Below, one piece after another: positions 46,087 to 55,515 of a DNA stretch of 64,000 nt. Within the stretch, counting starts at the first letter, position 1. Every line of letters begins with the position of its first letter. The stretch comes from Euryhalocaulis caribicus. GTDB taxonomy: Bacteria; Pseudomonadota; Alphaproteobacteria; Caulobacterales; Maricaulaceae. The DNA lies in NCBI RefSeq assembly GCF_000412185.1, contig NZ_ASJA01000005.1, forward strand, positions 62,001 through 126,000. Reading direction: 5' to 3'. Both the position numbers and the translations under genes were made by a program. The notes under the pieces were generated by a model. It was not told where the DNA came from, searched no databases, and was given only the letters and a program-made list of their open reading frames with translations.

Positions 46087-46557
46087 ATGAAGAAGCTGGA
46101 TTCAATCGACAGAAAACTGCTTACGGTCATTCAGCAGGATGCCCGTTTGACCGCTGAACAGCTGGGCCATGCCTGCGGCCTGTCGCCGACCGCCGCGCTC
46201 AAGCGTTTGAAGCGTCTCCGCGCTGATGGAGTGATCGAGAAAGAGGTGGCCGTCGTGTCGCCCAAGGCGCTTGGCTATAACATCATGGCGATCGTCATGG
46301 TGTCGCTGGAGCGCGAGGACCGGAACGTCATCGACCGGTTCGAGCAGGATATCCGCGTCACGCCCCAGATCATGCAAGGCTTCTATATTGCCGGCGATTC
46401 GGATTTCGCCCTCACCATCGTGGCGCGGAACATGGACGAATATGACGAATTCACGCGCGAATTTTTCTATGACCGCCACAGGATCAAGAATTTCAAGACA
46501 TGCATGATCATGAAGCCTCTCAAGCTGGGCGCGGCAGTTCCGGTTCTGGAGCCGTAA
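46087..46557 (+). CDS. Lrp/AsnC-family transcriptional regulator
   Basis: 156 residues. N-terminal helix-turn-helix (about 5-50; KKLDSIDRKLLTVIQQDARL, LSPTAALKRLKRL) and C-terminal RAM ligand domain (about 65-145; QGFYIAGDSDFALTIVARNMDEY). Such proteins respond to amino acids and often control an adjacent, divergent gene, here the fusion hydrolase and PLP-enzyme operon. ATG 46087 follows GAGAGGAC. It could also act on the TonB receptor downstream, which has a long leader. Confidence 0.92.
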   Translation: MKKLDSIDRKLLTVIQQDARLTAEQLGHACGLSPTAALKRLKRLRADGVIEKEVAVVSPKALGYNIMAIVMVSLEREDRNVIDRFEQDIRVTPQIMQGFYIAGDSDFALTIVARNMDEYDEFTREFFYDRHRIKNFKTCMIMKPLKLGAAVPVLEP

Positions 46558-46940
46558 ACCAAGCAGCGGGAGAGTGAATGAGTCTTGAGGCGCTCTTCGG
46601 TCGGAAATTTGCCGTAAGTGCTGAAAATCCGCTTATATATTTTTATAACGACAGAATTTGACGCGAGTTTCGCAACTTTTGACAAAGTTCGCCCTACCCA
46701 GCTGCTATAGTTTCATTCTGGCAGGCCGGGGTCTCGATAAGACGGATATCGCGGGCGGCCAATCGGGCGAGCGGGGAGCGGCGCGCACTTCAAGGTCACG
46801 CGCCACGCCGTATCGGCGCTGACGTTCAGCCGTCGGCGCAGGACAACCACCGGTTGGCGGGGGCAAGCATCCCTCGGGACCTTCATGCCTGGGAAATGAG
46901 AACCGGCGGCCGCGGCCGCCTAGCATATCAAGGGGGATAT
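46558..46940 (+). promoter_or_regulatory. Long intergenic leader upstream of TonB receptor
   Basis: 383 bases without a convincing gene. A promoter-like TTGACA (46679-46684) and TGCTAT (46703-46708), 18 bases apart, would start a transcript near 46716 and leave about 225 bases of GC-rich 5' leader. A symmetrical GGCGGCCGCGGCCGCC hairpin (46905-46920) ends 10 bases before the AGGGGGAT ribosome site and could mask it. I matched it to no known riboswitch; cobalamin, TPP and SAM-II consensus elements are not evident. Confidence 0.4.
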
Positions 46941-49823
46941 ATGCGTCGTCACGTTCTGGCCGCTGCGGTTTCGGGGTTCAGTCTTCTCGCCGCCGTTCCG
47001 GCGTTGGCTCAACAGGCTGACGAGCTGGACAACACTCCAGAGGAAAACGCCGGCGTTACCGATGCCAGTACGCCGGCGGCGGAGTCAGTGACTGACCAGA
47101 TTGTCGTGCTCGGGTCGCGCATTCCGCGCACGCAGGTCGAGGGTCCCGCCCCCGTCACGACGATCACGGCGGATGACATCCTCAAACAGGGTTATGAGGA
47201 TATTCCGGCGCTGATGCGCTCTTTGACGCAGAATGTTGGCTCTACCCAGAGCACGCAGAGCTATGGCGCCAACACCTTCACGCCCGGCGCAAAACAGGTC
47301 GACCTGCGGGGGCTCGGCCCGAACCATACGCTGGTGCTGGTGAACGGCCGCCGCGTCGCCGACTTCCCGATGCCCTATAGCGGCAACAGCAATGTCGCCG
47401 ATATCTCCAACATTCCGATCGGGCTGATCGAACGGGTCGAGGTGCTGAGCGGCGCGGCGTCGGCGATTTACGGGTCCGACGCGATTTCCGGGGTCGTGAA
47501 CTTCCAGCTGAAAGAAAAGGCCGACGGCACGCGTGTCGACCTGCAGATCGGCGGCACGGAGCGGGGCGGCGGCGCTTACCAGCGGGCGTCACTCACGACC
47601 GGCTGGAACTCTGATTCAGGTAAATTTACCACGCTGTTCGGGGCGGAATACCGCAATCAGGAGCCGATCTGGGGCTATGAGCGCGAGATCCAGGACTCCG
47701 CCGCGGACAATCCGACCACGGATGAACCCGTGGCGCTGCGCAATTTCCTGCGGACGGACGAATATTACAGCTATCTCGACCCCGGCGCGGCGACCTGCGC
47801 GGGGCTTTCCCAGCTCAATGAAGGCTCCACCTTCTACGCCAGCCGCGACGGGTTCGGCTGGGACGTGGACGCGGGCGACTACACCACCGGCTATTTCTGC
47901 GGCAGCAACCAAGCCATGGGCTACGGAATGATCCAGTCCGACTGGGAAGGGATCAATCTGTTCTCTTCGTCCACCTACGAGATCAACAGCCAGGTGGAAC
48001 TGTTCCTGGATTTCCAGGGCGGCTATTTCGACACCCAGGTCTTCAACGGCTTCAAGAGCTGGTACTACGTGGCCCCGGACGGGAACGAGGAAGGCACCTT
48101 CTTCAACCCGAACCATATCGGCCTGTACGAGACCTATAGCTGGCTGCAGCTGGACAACTGGTACCGCCTGTTTACGCCCGAGGAGATTGGCGGGTTCGAG
48201 AACGGCACCATCACCAACCGGTCCTATACGCTGAACGTGACGCCGGGCATCCGGGGCCATTTCGGCGAGGGGAATTCCTGGAACTACGAGGTCTATTACA
48301 ACCACGCGCGCTACATCTCGGAGATGGCGTGGCCGGAAATCGTCATCGATGCGGCTAATGACTTTTTCCTGGGCGCGCCGGTGGACGATCCCAACAACAC
48401 GACCGGCTATCAGCGTTTCGACGCCGACCCGGCGCGGCTCTACACGCCGCTGACCCCGGCCGAATACCGCCAGATTTCCGCCGACACGATCTATGAGCCG
48501 GAAACCTGGGTGCACAATGTTCAGGCCAGCGTCAGCACGATGGACCTGTTCGAACTGCCGGCCGGCCCGATGGGCTTTGCCGCCGTCGCGGAGGCCAGCA
48601 CGCAGGGCTACGAGATCAACCCCGATCCGAAGGCGCTGACGCAATACTATGTCGGTATCCGCGATTCCGACGGCGAGGGCGAGCGCGAGCATTACGGCGT
48701 CGGCGGGGAGCTTCTGATCCCGGTCTTCGACTTCCTGGATATCAACGCGGCGGGCCGCTACGACCATTACAGCTACGCCGACAATGATTTCGGGGAATTC
48801 ACCTATAATCTCGGCGCCGAACTGCGCCCGACCGACACGCTGCTGCTGCGCGCCGCCATCGGCACCGGCTTCCGCGCGCCGGACCTGCACTATGTCTATC
48901 GCGGCCAGGGCACGGTGAACGGCAGCGGAGCGGACTATTATACCTGCCGCACCTCCGAGAGCGCGCCCGAGCCCACCGATTGCGTGAACGATTACTATGA
49001 GGGGTTCGTCAATCAGCGCGGCGGAAACCCTGACCTGTTGCCCGAAACGGCGGAATCGATCAGCGCGGGCTTTGTCTGGGCGCCGTTCGATAATTTCGAC
49101 ATCTCGGTCGACTATTTCCGCATCGAGATGGAAGACCAGGTCTTGAACCTGAGCGTCGACCAGCTTCTGCGGGACGAGGCCGATTGCCGGCTGGGCCAGA
49201 CGTTCGATGGAACCCCGGTGGACGCCTCCACGCCGACCTGTATCGATGCGCTGGAACGAGTCGACCGCTATGCCAGCGGCGCGCTGGCCGGCGAAATCCA
49301 GTATGTCGACGTCTTGCCGATCAATGTGGCGGAGGAATTCACCGACGGCATCGATGTCGAGGTGAATGGCGGCTTCTCGCTGGGCGAGTATGGCGACCTC
49401 TCCATGGGCGCGGCCTATACCTACGTGTTCGATCACACGATCCAGCAATATCCGGGCGACCCGGTGATCGACCAGTTCGAGCCGGCGGAGGGTTATGAAA
49501 TTCCCCGCGAGAAGGGCAAGGCCTATCTCACCTGGAGCACGGGTCCGTTCTCCACGACGCTGACCACGCTCTACACGGGCGAGATGACCAACTGGAACTG
49601 GGACGACAAGATCGACGACAGTTACTGGTTCTATCTGTCCGCGCAGTACCAGGTGACGGACCGGGCCCGGCTCAGCGTCTCGATCAATAATCTGCTGGAC
49701 AGCAATCCGGTCGAGGACCCGACCCATGCCAGCTACCCGTATTACAACTCGTCCTGGTACGACAGCGTGGGCCGGGAGTTCTATGTGCAGCTGAGCTACA
49801 AGTTCGGCGGTGAAGCCCTCTGA
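46941..49823 (+). CDS. TonB-dependent outer-membrane receptor (960 aa)
   Basis: Large receptor with signal peptide (ending PALAQ, about residue 23), TonB box DQIVVLGSRIPR, plug with VEVLSGAASAIYGSDAISG and long extracellular loops. The barrel's last strand is YVQLSYKF, followed by a short GGEAL tail, slightly unusual because such barrels normally end in an aromatic residue. ATG 46941 follows AGGGGGAT. The next gene encodes a secreted C69-like peptidase, so the pair may use peptides. A similar architecture is seen in the first receptor of the window. Confidence 0.93.
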   Translation: MRRHVLAAAVSGFSLLAAVPALAQQADELDNTPEENAGVTDASTPAAESVTDQIVVLGSRIPRTQVEGPAPVTTITADDILKQGYEDIPALMRSLTQNVGSTQSTQSYGANTFTPGAKQVDLRGLGPNHTLVLVNGRRVADFPMPYSGNSNVADISNIPIGLIERVEVLSGAASAIYGSDAISGVVNFQLKEKADGTRVDLQIGGTERGGGAYQRASLTTGWNSDSGKFTTLFGAEYRNQEPIWGYEREIQDSAADNPTTDEPVALRNFLRTDEYYSYLDPGAATCAGLSQLNEGSTFYASRDGFGWDVDAGDYTTGYFCGSNQAMGYGMIQSDWEGINLFSSSTYEINSQVELFLDFQGGYFDTQVFNGFKSWYYVAPDGNEEGTFFNPNHIGLYETYSWLQLDNWYRLFTPEEIGGFENGTITNRSYTLNVTPGIRGHFGEGNSWNYEVYYNHARYISEMAWPEIVIDAANDFFLGAPVDDPNNTTGYQRFDADPARLYTPLTPAEYRQISADTIYEPETWVHNVQASVSTMDLFELPAGPMGFAAVAEASTQGYEINPDPKALTQYYVGIRDSDGEGEREHYGVGGELLIPVFDFLDINAAGRYDHYSYADNDFGEFTYNLGAELRPTDTLLLRAAIGTGFRAPDLHYVYRGQGTVNGSGADYYTCRTSESAPEPTDCVNDYYEGFVNQRGGNPDLLPETAESISAGFVWAPFDNFDISVDYFRIEMEDQVLNLSVDQLLRDEADCRLGQTFDGTPVDASTPTCIDALERVDRYASGALAGEIQYVDVLPINVAEEFTDGIDVEVNGGFSLGEYGDLSMGAAYTYVFDHTIQQYPGDPVIDQFEPAEGYEIPREKGKAYLTWSTGPFSTTLTTLYTGEMTNWNWDDKIDDSYWFYLSAQYQVTDRARLSVSINNLLDSNPVEDPTHASYPYYNSSWYDSVGREFYVQLSYKFGGEAL

Positions 49824-49857
49824 TCGGGGCAGCCGCTTGCTGAACCTTGCCTTGTCC

Positions 49858-49907
49858 CGCCCCGGCGCGGCCCAGATTCCCCTGGCGCCGTTCCGGGGCG
49901 GCGCTTT
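49858..49907 (+). terminator. Possible terminator after TonB receptor
   Basis: Stem CGCCCCGG (49858-49865) with CCGGGGCG (49893-49900), then GCGCTTTT. The loop is long (27 bases) and the T-run short, so read-through to the C69-like gene is likely. Confidence 0.35.
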
Positions 49908-49992
49908 TGGGCGGCAGGCGGAACGATGCCCGCATTGACCCCGCCCGGCTGGCGGCAAATGATTTCCTGACGCTGAGAGGGAGAAGCAATCC

Positions 49993-51537
49993 GTGTTCTT
50001 GAGAATCCCGGCCCGCCGCGGTCTGTTCGGACTCTGTCTGGCGCTGTGGACATTCGTTTTCGCGCCCTCCGCACAGGCCAGCTACGCCTATTATGTGGGC
50101 CGGAACCTGACCGCCAACGGCGCGGTCATGATCGGCGGAACGGGCGAGGAAGTGTCCAGCCACTGGCTGGAGATCATTCCCGCGCGGGATCACCCGGACG
50201 GCGCGATGATCAAGGTCGGCGTCACGGCCGACGCCACGATCCCGGGCGAGCTGATCGAGATCCCGCAGGTGGCCCATACCTTCCGCTACATGCAGATGTC
50301 CTATACCGATTTTGAGGGCTTCCCCCCGCCTCTGACCAATGGCGGCGTGAACGAGCACCAGGTCGCGGTGCGCGATGTCTGGGCGCCCAGCCGCGAAGAG
50401 CTGGTCGACATGACGCCGACGCCCCAGCGCGGCCTGCAATATTCCGATCTCGCTCGCATCGTCATGGAGCGCGCCACGACCGCCCGCGAAGGCGTGGAGA
50501 TCATCGGCGCGCTGATCGCAGAACACGGTTATGCGACCTATGGCGGCAACACGCACCTGATCGCCGACCCGAATGAGGGCTGGGTGGTCTGGGAGCTGGC
50601 GGGCGGACAGGGCCTCTGGGTCGCGGAACGTCTGGGCCCGGATGAAGTGCGCGTGCTCTATCCCGGCGGAATTGGGGAAGTTCCGCTCGATATTGCGAAC
50701 GATCCGGACTTCCTCGCCTCTGAAAACTTCATCACCTTCGCGGAAGAACAGGGCTGGTACGACCGCGCCTCCGGCGGGGCGTTCCATGCGGCGAAAATCT
50801 ATGGCGACCAGAGCGTCGAGGATTTCCGCAATCCGGGCATCAAGTTCGTCTCCCCCGCCGACATGGAAGAGGCGACGCGCGCCATGGCCCCGGTCACCGA
50901 GGCCGACCTGATGGAGCGGGTGCGCGACCCGCGCGTGGTGGACGATGATTCAGGCTACGGGCAGGTGGTCAGCCTGCATCAGGCGCTGCGCGATCCCGAT
51001 CTGATCCGCATGTGGGCTGCGCCGACCGGCTCGGTGACGGCGCCGTTCAATGTCTGGTGGCTGGGCGTTCAGGACGTGCCGATGGAATATGGCCAGCACC
51101 GCTACCTGACCAAGGACGCGGCTTCGACCTTCCTGCATCCCGACTTTCAGGCGCAGGAGGCGACACAGTTCGCCGGCCGCACCTTCAAGCGCGTCATGTA
51201 TTACGCCTGTTCCGCGCCTGATGCGCTGCTGCCCGCCGTGACAGACATGCTGACGGCGTTCGAGGCGGAAACGCGCGGCGATCTGGAGTGGGTGGAGCGG
51301 TCCGCCCTGACCCTGATCGAGAATGATGACCGCGCGGCCGCGCAGGCGCTGATGACCTATTACGCCAACAGCCGCGCCATGGAGGCGCTGGATCTGGGTG
51401 AGGACATGATCGGCTGGCTGGACGGATATACGCGCCTTGTCAGCGGGCAGGCGCGGCCGGAAGGGACGGAGATCAACACGCTGGACCCGACCGTGAACTG
51501 TCTGGCGGACGGGGACCCGGACGCGCCGGCGCGATAG
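49993..51537 (+). CDS. Exported C69-like Ntn hydrolase (dipeptidase family) with N-terminal Ser
   Basis: 514 residues of the peptidase C69 (dipeptidase A/U34) family. A signal peptide (1-29, ending AQA) precedes SYAYYVGRNLTANG; in classical members this block starts with a catalytic Cys (ACTxxxVG). Here the residue after the expected cleavage site is Ser30, so signal cleavage would expose an N-terminal Ser that could act as the Ntn nucleophile. Later family blocks are GGVNEHQVA, RATTAREGVEIIG, and LIADPNEGWVVW. GTG 49993 follows GGGAG at about 9-11 bases. Probably periplasmic, working with the TonB receptor upstream. Confidence 0.82.
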   Translation: MFLRIPARRGLFGLCLALWTFVFAPSAQASYAYYVGRNLTANGAVMIGGTGEEVSSHWLEIIPARDHPDGAMIKVGVTADATIPGELIEIPQVAHTFRYMQMSYTDFEGFPPPLTNGGVNEHQVAVRDVWAPSREELVDMTPTPQRGLQYSDLARIVMERATTAREGVEIIGALIAEHGYATYGGNTHLIADPNEGWVVWELAGGQGLWVAERLGPDEVRVLYPGGIGEVPLDIANDPDFLASENFITFAEEQGWYDRASGGAFHAAKIYGDQSVEDFRNPGIKFVSPADMEEATRAMAPVTEADLMERVRDPRVVDDDSGYGQVVSLHQALRDPDLIRMWAAPTGSVTAPFNVWWLGVQDVPMEYGQHRYLTKDAASTFLHPDFQAQEATQFAGRTFKRVMYYACSAPDALLPAVTDMLTAFEAETRGDLEWVERSALTLIENDDRAAAQALMTYYANSRAMEALDLGEDMIGWLDGYTRLVSGQARPEGTEINTLDPTVNCLADGDPDAPAR

Positions 51538-51584
51538 CTTGCGGACGCGCCCGGAGTATTTCGAAGTCAGCTATCTTGGACGCC

Positions 51585-52517
51585 TTATTCGAGCGCGATT
51601 CCGGGGCGCCAGCCGCTTGCCTCCAGAAAGGCGTCCGGATCGGTCATTTCCAGTATTTCTCTGAGAGCGCGGCGCTTGTCGCCGCTGTTCTGGTAATAGG
51701 CTTTGACGATACGATAGCCGACCCAATAGCCCAGATCGCCCGGCTGATCGGGGGTTGAGTTATAGACCCAGTCCGACAGGTCGGTCTTGTCCTTGTCGGC
51801 AAGGAAAGCGCGCTCGATCTCAGTCTCCCGGCCCTCGACATTGCCGCGCAGACCGCCATAGGCGACATCGCCCGAAATCAGCTCGCCGACGAATTCCGCG
51901 GCTCCCTCCACAAGCGAGATATCAAGAACCGTCGGGTTTTCCTCGGTGCTTTCGACCAATTCAGGGGATTGCACCACGTGGATATATTCGTGGGCGATGA
52001 CATAGACGAACCGGTCCTCGACGTCGGGATTGAGGAACGCGGCGTAGCAAAGGGCCTCCAGCCCGATCTGGACGCCGGTATCCGGATAGCCGATCCCGAC
52101 GGGCTTCCCGCGGCCGACAGCGATCGTGACGGCCGGGTTGCGAGCATCCGGGTAGAGTTCGTTCAGCTTACGCAACGCCGCCTTCAGGCGGGATCTGACC
52201 CGGGGAAGCGTTCTGGCGCATTCCCGTGCATCCTCGTACAGCTCCGGCCGCTCCTGAATGGCCGTGGCGATGCGTTCGCCCGTCACCTGTCTCAGCCGGG
52301 CAAGACTCAGCAACCCGTCCGATCCCTTTTCCAGATAGTCTTCCTGCAGGGTTTCCGCTGATGGTTGTCCGTCCGCCGCATCATAAATTTCATAGAAACG
52401 GTCGACATCGCCGGTCTCGATAACCGGCTCCAAAGTCTCCGCGAAGGCATCAGGGTTCGCTGCTGCGGCAAGGGCCATCAAGACAATGGCGCGGGTCAGT
52501 CTCAAAATCCCGGGCAT
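51585..52517 (-). CDS. Exported HExxH zinc peptidase-like protein (DUF2268-like)
   Basis: 310 residues with a signal peptide (1-26, ending AFAE). The zinc motif HEYIH is at residues 176-180, and EGAAEF (204-209) supplies the third ligand and a following Glu, typical of gluzincins. It resembles predicted Zn-dependent proteases of the DUF2268 type, though I am unsure of the exact family. Convergent with the C69-like gene and divergent from the LuxR regulator; the 93-base divergent region holds a perfect inverted repeat. ATG 52517 has GGAAA upstream. Confidence 0.75.
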   Translation of the reverse strand: MPGILRLTRAIVLMALAAAANPDAFAETLEPVIETGDVDRFYEIYDAADGQPSAETLQEDYLEKGSDGLLSLARLRQVTGERIATAIQERPELYEDARECARTLPRVRSRLKAALRKLNELYPDARNPAVTIAVGRGKPVGIGYPDTGVQIGLEALCYAAFLNPDVEDRFVYVIAHEYIHVVQSPELVESTEENPTVLDISLVEGAAEFVGELISGDVAYGGLRGNVEGRETEIERAFLADKDKTDLSDWVYNSTPDQPGDLGYWVGYRIVKAYYQNSGDKRRALREILEMTDPDAFLEASGWRPGIALE

Positions 52518-52533
52518 AATATTTCCGCAAGTA

Positions 52534-52554
52534 CTCTCTGTTTCGGGCAGAGAG
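52534..52554. promoter_or_regulatory. Inverted repeat in divergent promoter region
   Basis: CTCTCTG-N7-CAGAGAG, perfect 7-bp arms, between the zinc peptidase and LuxR starts. It could be an operator or a short hairpin; no T-run follows. Confidence 0.4.
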
Positions 52555-52610
52555 CTAAAGCATCAAACTTGCGCGATAAAGACAAACCAGTCAGTTGTGT
52601 TGACGCGACG

Positions 52611-55349
52611 ATGAACGAACTGACCGCCAATAATCCGCGCCGCTGGTTTGTCCGCGCCAAGCTGGACGCCCCGCGCCAGCAAGTTTCCCTTTTGGCGAGA
52701 CAGCGTCTTGTCTCGGTTCTCGATGAAGCCGTGCGGCGCCCCTTATGCGTGGTGGTCGCCCCGGCGGGGTTTGGAAAGACCACGCTGATCGCGCAATGGC
52801 GGGAGCAATGCGCCGCCGTCGGCGCATCGGTGGCTTGGCTGAGCCTGGACGAAGACGATGCGGATCTGCGGCAGTTTCTCTCCTATCTGATCTTTGCGTT
52901 GAGCGAGGCCGGCGTGAATACCGGCCGGCTGGAGGCGCTGGCGGAGCAGGGCCTGACTGAAATCTCCATCGATTCCGCCTTCGGCGCGTTGCTGCAGGCG
53001 GCTGCGGGCCATATCGGACAGGTCGTCCTCGTTCTTGACGACTATCACCGCATCATGAACCCGGACACCGATGAGGCGCTGGAGCGCATGATCGATGCGT
53101 TGCCGCCGAATTTCTCGCTGATTGTTTCCACGCGCCTGAGGCCCGAACTGTCTCTGGGTAGGCGGGTCGCGGCGGGTCAGGCGGCGGAGATCGATGGCGA
53201 AATGCTGCGCTTTTCCGCAGAGGAAACACGCGCCGTCATTCGTCCCGACCTGACCGACGATCAACTGGGCGCGGTGTTCCAGCGGACGGAGGGCTGGGGC
53301 GTGGCGGTGCAGCTGGCGCGTCTGGCCATCGACGGGGATCGCCCCATCGATGCGGCGCTGGAGGGGCTGGCCGGGCATGGCGGTCATCTGGCCGCCTATC
53401 TGGCCGATCAGGTGCTGGACCAGCTGCCTGAAGACCTGCCGGACTTTCTTATTCAGACGGCGATACTCGACCGGTTCAATGCGCCGCTCGCCAATGCGGT
53501 GTGTCAGCGCAGCGACGCCTGGGATGTTCTCGATCGCCTGCAGCCGCTTCAGAGCCTGCTGGTGCCGCTGGAGGAGCCCTCGGACTGGTACCGTTATCAT
53601 CATCTGTTCGCGGAGCATCTTCAGGGCCTTTTGCAGCGACGCATGCCGGACGCCATTCCCGGCCTGCATATGCGCGCCAGCGTCTGGTACGCCAAGCAGG
53701 GTTATATTTCCGACGCGGTGCGCCATGCCCGGCTCGGCGGCGATCTGGACCGCTGCGCCAAGCTGATCGAGGACGCCGGCGGGTGGGAGCTGATCCTTTA
53801 TGGCGGGATCGGTTATCTGCGCAATTTGCTGCGCAATATTCCGCTCCGGGAAGCGGCCGCCTATCCGCGGGTTCAGATAGCGTTCGCTTATCTGGCGCTG
53901 AAGGAAGGCAATCTGCCGGACGCCCGCATGTTGCTGAATCAGGTGCGGGAGACCTGCGGAGGCATTGACCCGCTGGAACCCTATGACGCGCCGCTGGCGC
54001 GCGATTTCGTCAATATCTGCGCCCTAGCGGATATGTACGAGGATCAGCGATACGATTCCCGCAAAGCGGCCCGTCTGGAACAATTGCTGGACCAGACCCC
54101 GTCATCGGATGGTTTGACGACCGGGGTTCTGATCTGTGCGTTCGCGCTGGTCAGCATGGCGAACGGCAATATCCGCATCGCGGAGGACCGCAGCCGGGAG
54201 GCCATGCGGGCCATGCGGGCCGCGGGGTCCGTGCTGGGTCTGAATTACTGTTTTCTCCATGCCGGCGGCGCGTCGCTGTATCAGGGGCGGCTGCAAAAAG
54301 CGGAAGCCAATTTCCGTCAGGCGCGGCAGATGGCCGAGGACAATTTTGGCGCGGATAGCGGCTTGCGGTCGCTGGCCGATCTTCTGCTGAGCGCCCTGTT
54401 GCACTGGCGTGACGAGTGGAAGGCGGGCGATCACAGCGAATTCCGCCGCGCCGTTGCGCATGTGGAAACCTATGACGGCTGGTTCGAGATCTACGCCCAG
54501 GCGCTGGACGTGGAGGTCGCCGCGGCGCTGGACCAGCAATCTTTCGCGGCCGCCGAAGAAGCGATCCGCCGGGCCGAGCAGACCGCCGCCGAACGCGGCA
54601 TCCGGCGCCTGACCGATATTTCGAGAGCGCATCGCCTGTGGCTTCTGGCCCTGAAGGGGGAGGCCGCCGCCGGGGCGGCGCTGGCCGAGCGCCTGGAGGC
54701 CGACTTCCCCAAGGGGATATGGAAAGAGAATATCTTTGCGTGGCGGCCATATCAGGCGGCCGGGGCGGCGCTGGCGCTGCATCATGCACAGGCGGACCGC
54801 TCCAGATCGATCGCCATACTGGAGGATATGGAAGCCTGCGCCCGCTCCATTGGCGCTGAGCTCTACACGGTTCAGGCGATGGCCATGAAGGCGGGCGTTC
54901 TGGACAAGGCGGGGAACCGGGAAGGCGCGCTGGCAACGCTGCTGGACGCGCTGCTGCTTGCCGCCCCCGAGCGCCTGCGCCGGCCTTTCCGAAACCCGCT
55001 GATATCGGGATCGCTTCTGGCCGCGGTGCGTAAAAAGGCGCGAAACGAGGCCATGGATATCGTGCTTCTGGACTTCATCAGCGAGTGTCTGGAAGTTCGC
55101 AGCGTGAACGACGATCCCACCGGCGCGCTGGAGGCGCTGGGCCTCAGCGCGCGGGAGCAGGAAGTCGTGCAGGAGCTGGCCAACGGATCCGCCAACAAGG
55201 AAATCGCCCGCGCGCTGGATCTGACCGAGCATACCGTGAAGTTTCATCTGAAGAATATTTTCAAGAAGCTGGGCGTGGAGCGGCGCACGCAAGCGGTGGC
55301 GCGCATCCGGGATCTTGAAGGGCGCGGAGAAACCTACCCGAACGGGTAG
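52611..55349 (+). CDS. MalT-type LuxR transcriptional regulator
   Basis: 912-residue ATP-dependent activator (STAND/MalT class). Walker A APAGFGKTT (50-58), an ATPase domain with VLVLDDYHRI as Walker B, a long helical TPR-like sensor region (about 400-820) and a C-terminal LuxR helix-turn-helix (LSAREQEVVQELANG, LTEHTVKFHLKNIFKKLGV). It should bind an inducer and activate nearby promoters. The start at ATG 52611 matches the MalT N-terminus (WFVRAKLDAPR); no clear ribosome site. A perfect CTACCC-N4-GGGTAG palindrome overlaps its 3' end and recurs at 62894, so this is the likely regulator of the downstream block. Confidence 0.9.
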   Translation: MNELTANNPRRWFVRAKLDAPRQQVSLLARQRLVSVLDEAVRRPLCVVVAPAGFGKTTLIAQWREQCAAVGASVAWLSLDEDDADLRQFLSYLIFALSEAGVNTGRLEALAEQGLTEISIDSAFGALLQAAAGHIGQVVLVLDDYHRIMNPDTDEALERMIDALPPNFSLIVSTRLRPELSLGRRVAAGQAAEIDGEMLRFSAEETRAVIRPDLTDDQLGAVFQRTEGWGVAVQLARLAIDGDRPIDAALEGLAGHGGHLAAYLADQVLDQLPEDLPDFLIQTAILDRFNAPLANAVCQRSDAWDVLDRLQPLQSLLVPLEEPSDWYRYHHLFAEHLQGLLQRRMPDAIPGLHMRASVWYAKQGYISDAVRHARLGGDLDRCAKLIEDAGGWELILYGGIGYLRNLLRNIPLREAAAYPRVQIAFAYLALKEGNLPDARMLLNQVRETCGGIDPLEPYDAPLARDFVNICALADMYEDQRYDSRKAARLEQLLDQTPSSDGLTTGVLICAFALVSMANGNIRIAEDRSREAMRAMRAAGSVLGLNYCFLHAGGASLYQGRLQKAEANFRQARQMAEDNFGADSGLRSLADLLLSALLHWRDEWKAGDHSEFRRAVAHVETYDGWFEIYAQALDVEVAAALDQQSFAAAEEAIRRAEQTAAERGIRRLTDISRAHRLWLLALKGEAAAGAALAERLEADFPKGIWKENIFAWRPYQAAGAALALHHAQADRSRSIAILEDMEACARSIGAELYTVQAMAMKAGVLDKAGNREGALATLLDALLLAAPERLRRPFRNPLISGSLLAAVRKKARNEAMDIVLLDFISECLEVRSVNDDPTGALEALGLSAREQEVVQELANGSANKEIARALDLTEHTVKFHLKNIFKKLGVERRTQAVARIRDLEGRGETYPNG

Positions 55350-55350
55350 G
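55333..55350. promoter_or_regulatory. Candidate LuxR operator upstream of TonB-hydantoinase operon
   Basis: CCTACCCGAACGGGTAGG: 7-bp perfect arms around GAAC, overlapping the end of the regulator gene; a half-site CCTACCC follows at 55376-55382. Same palindrome as at 62894. Confidence 0.6.
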
Positions 55351-55515
55351 CTGTGATTCTGCCGTCAGGACCCGACCTACCCGGGAAAGTTGAATTTCTA
55401 CACTTGGCGGGCGTTGCGCCTGCGCCGGTTTTTCAAAACTCTATGCGGTGATTTTTCCGTGCGGGAGAGGCGCAGAAACGCCCGGCCTCGCCGGGTGCAA
55501 TACGGGGGAAAGAGC

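Noticed and set aside
46740-46930. Cobalamin riboswitch upstream of a TonB receptor
   Set aside because: The conserved GCCACUG-type core and B12 box are not present in recognisable form.
47616-49958. 780-codon open frame opposite a TonB receptor
   Set aside because: It runs antisense to a clear receptor gene and has the low-complexity Arg/His/Ile-rich look of a codon-bias shadow, with no recognisable domain. The same applies to long antisense frames opposite 15237-16901, 22684-24063, 25052-26833, 29399-31564 and 56869-58239.
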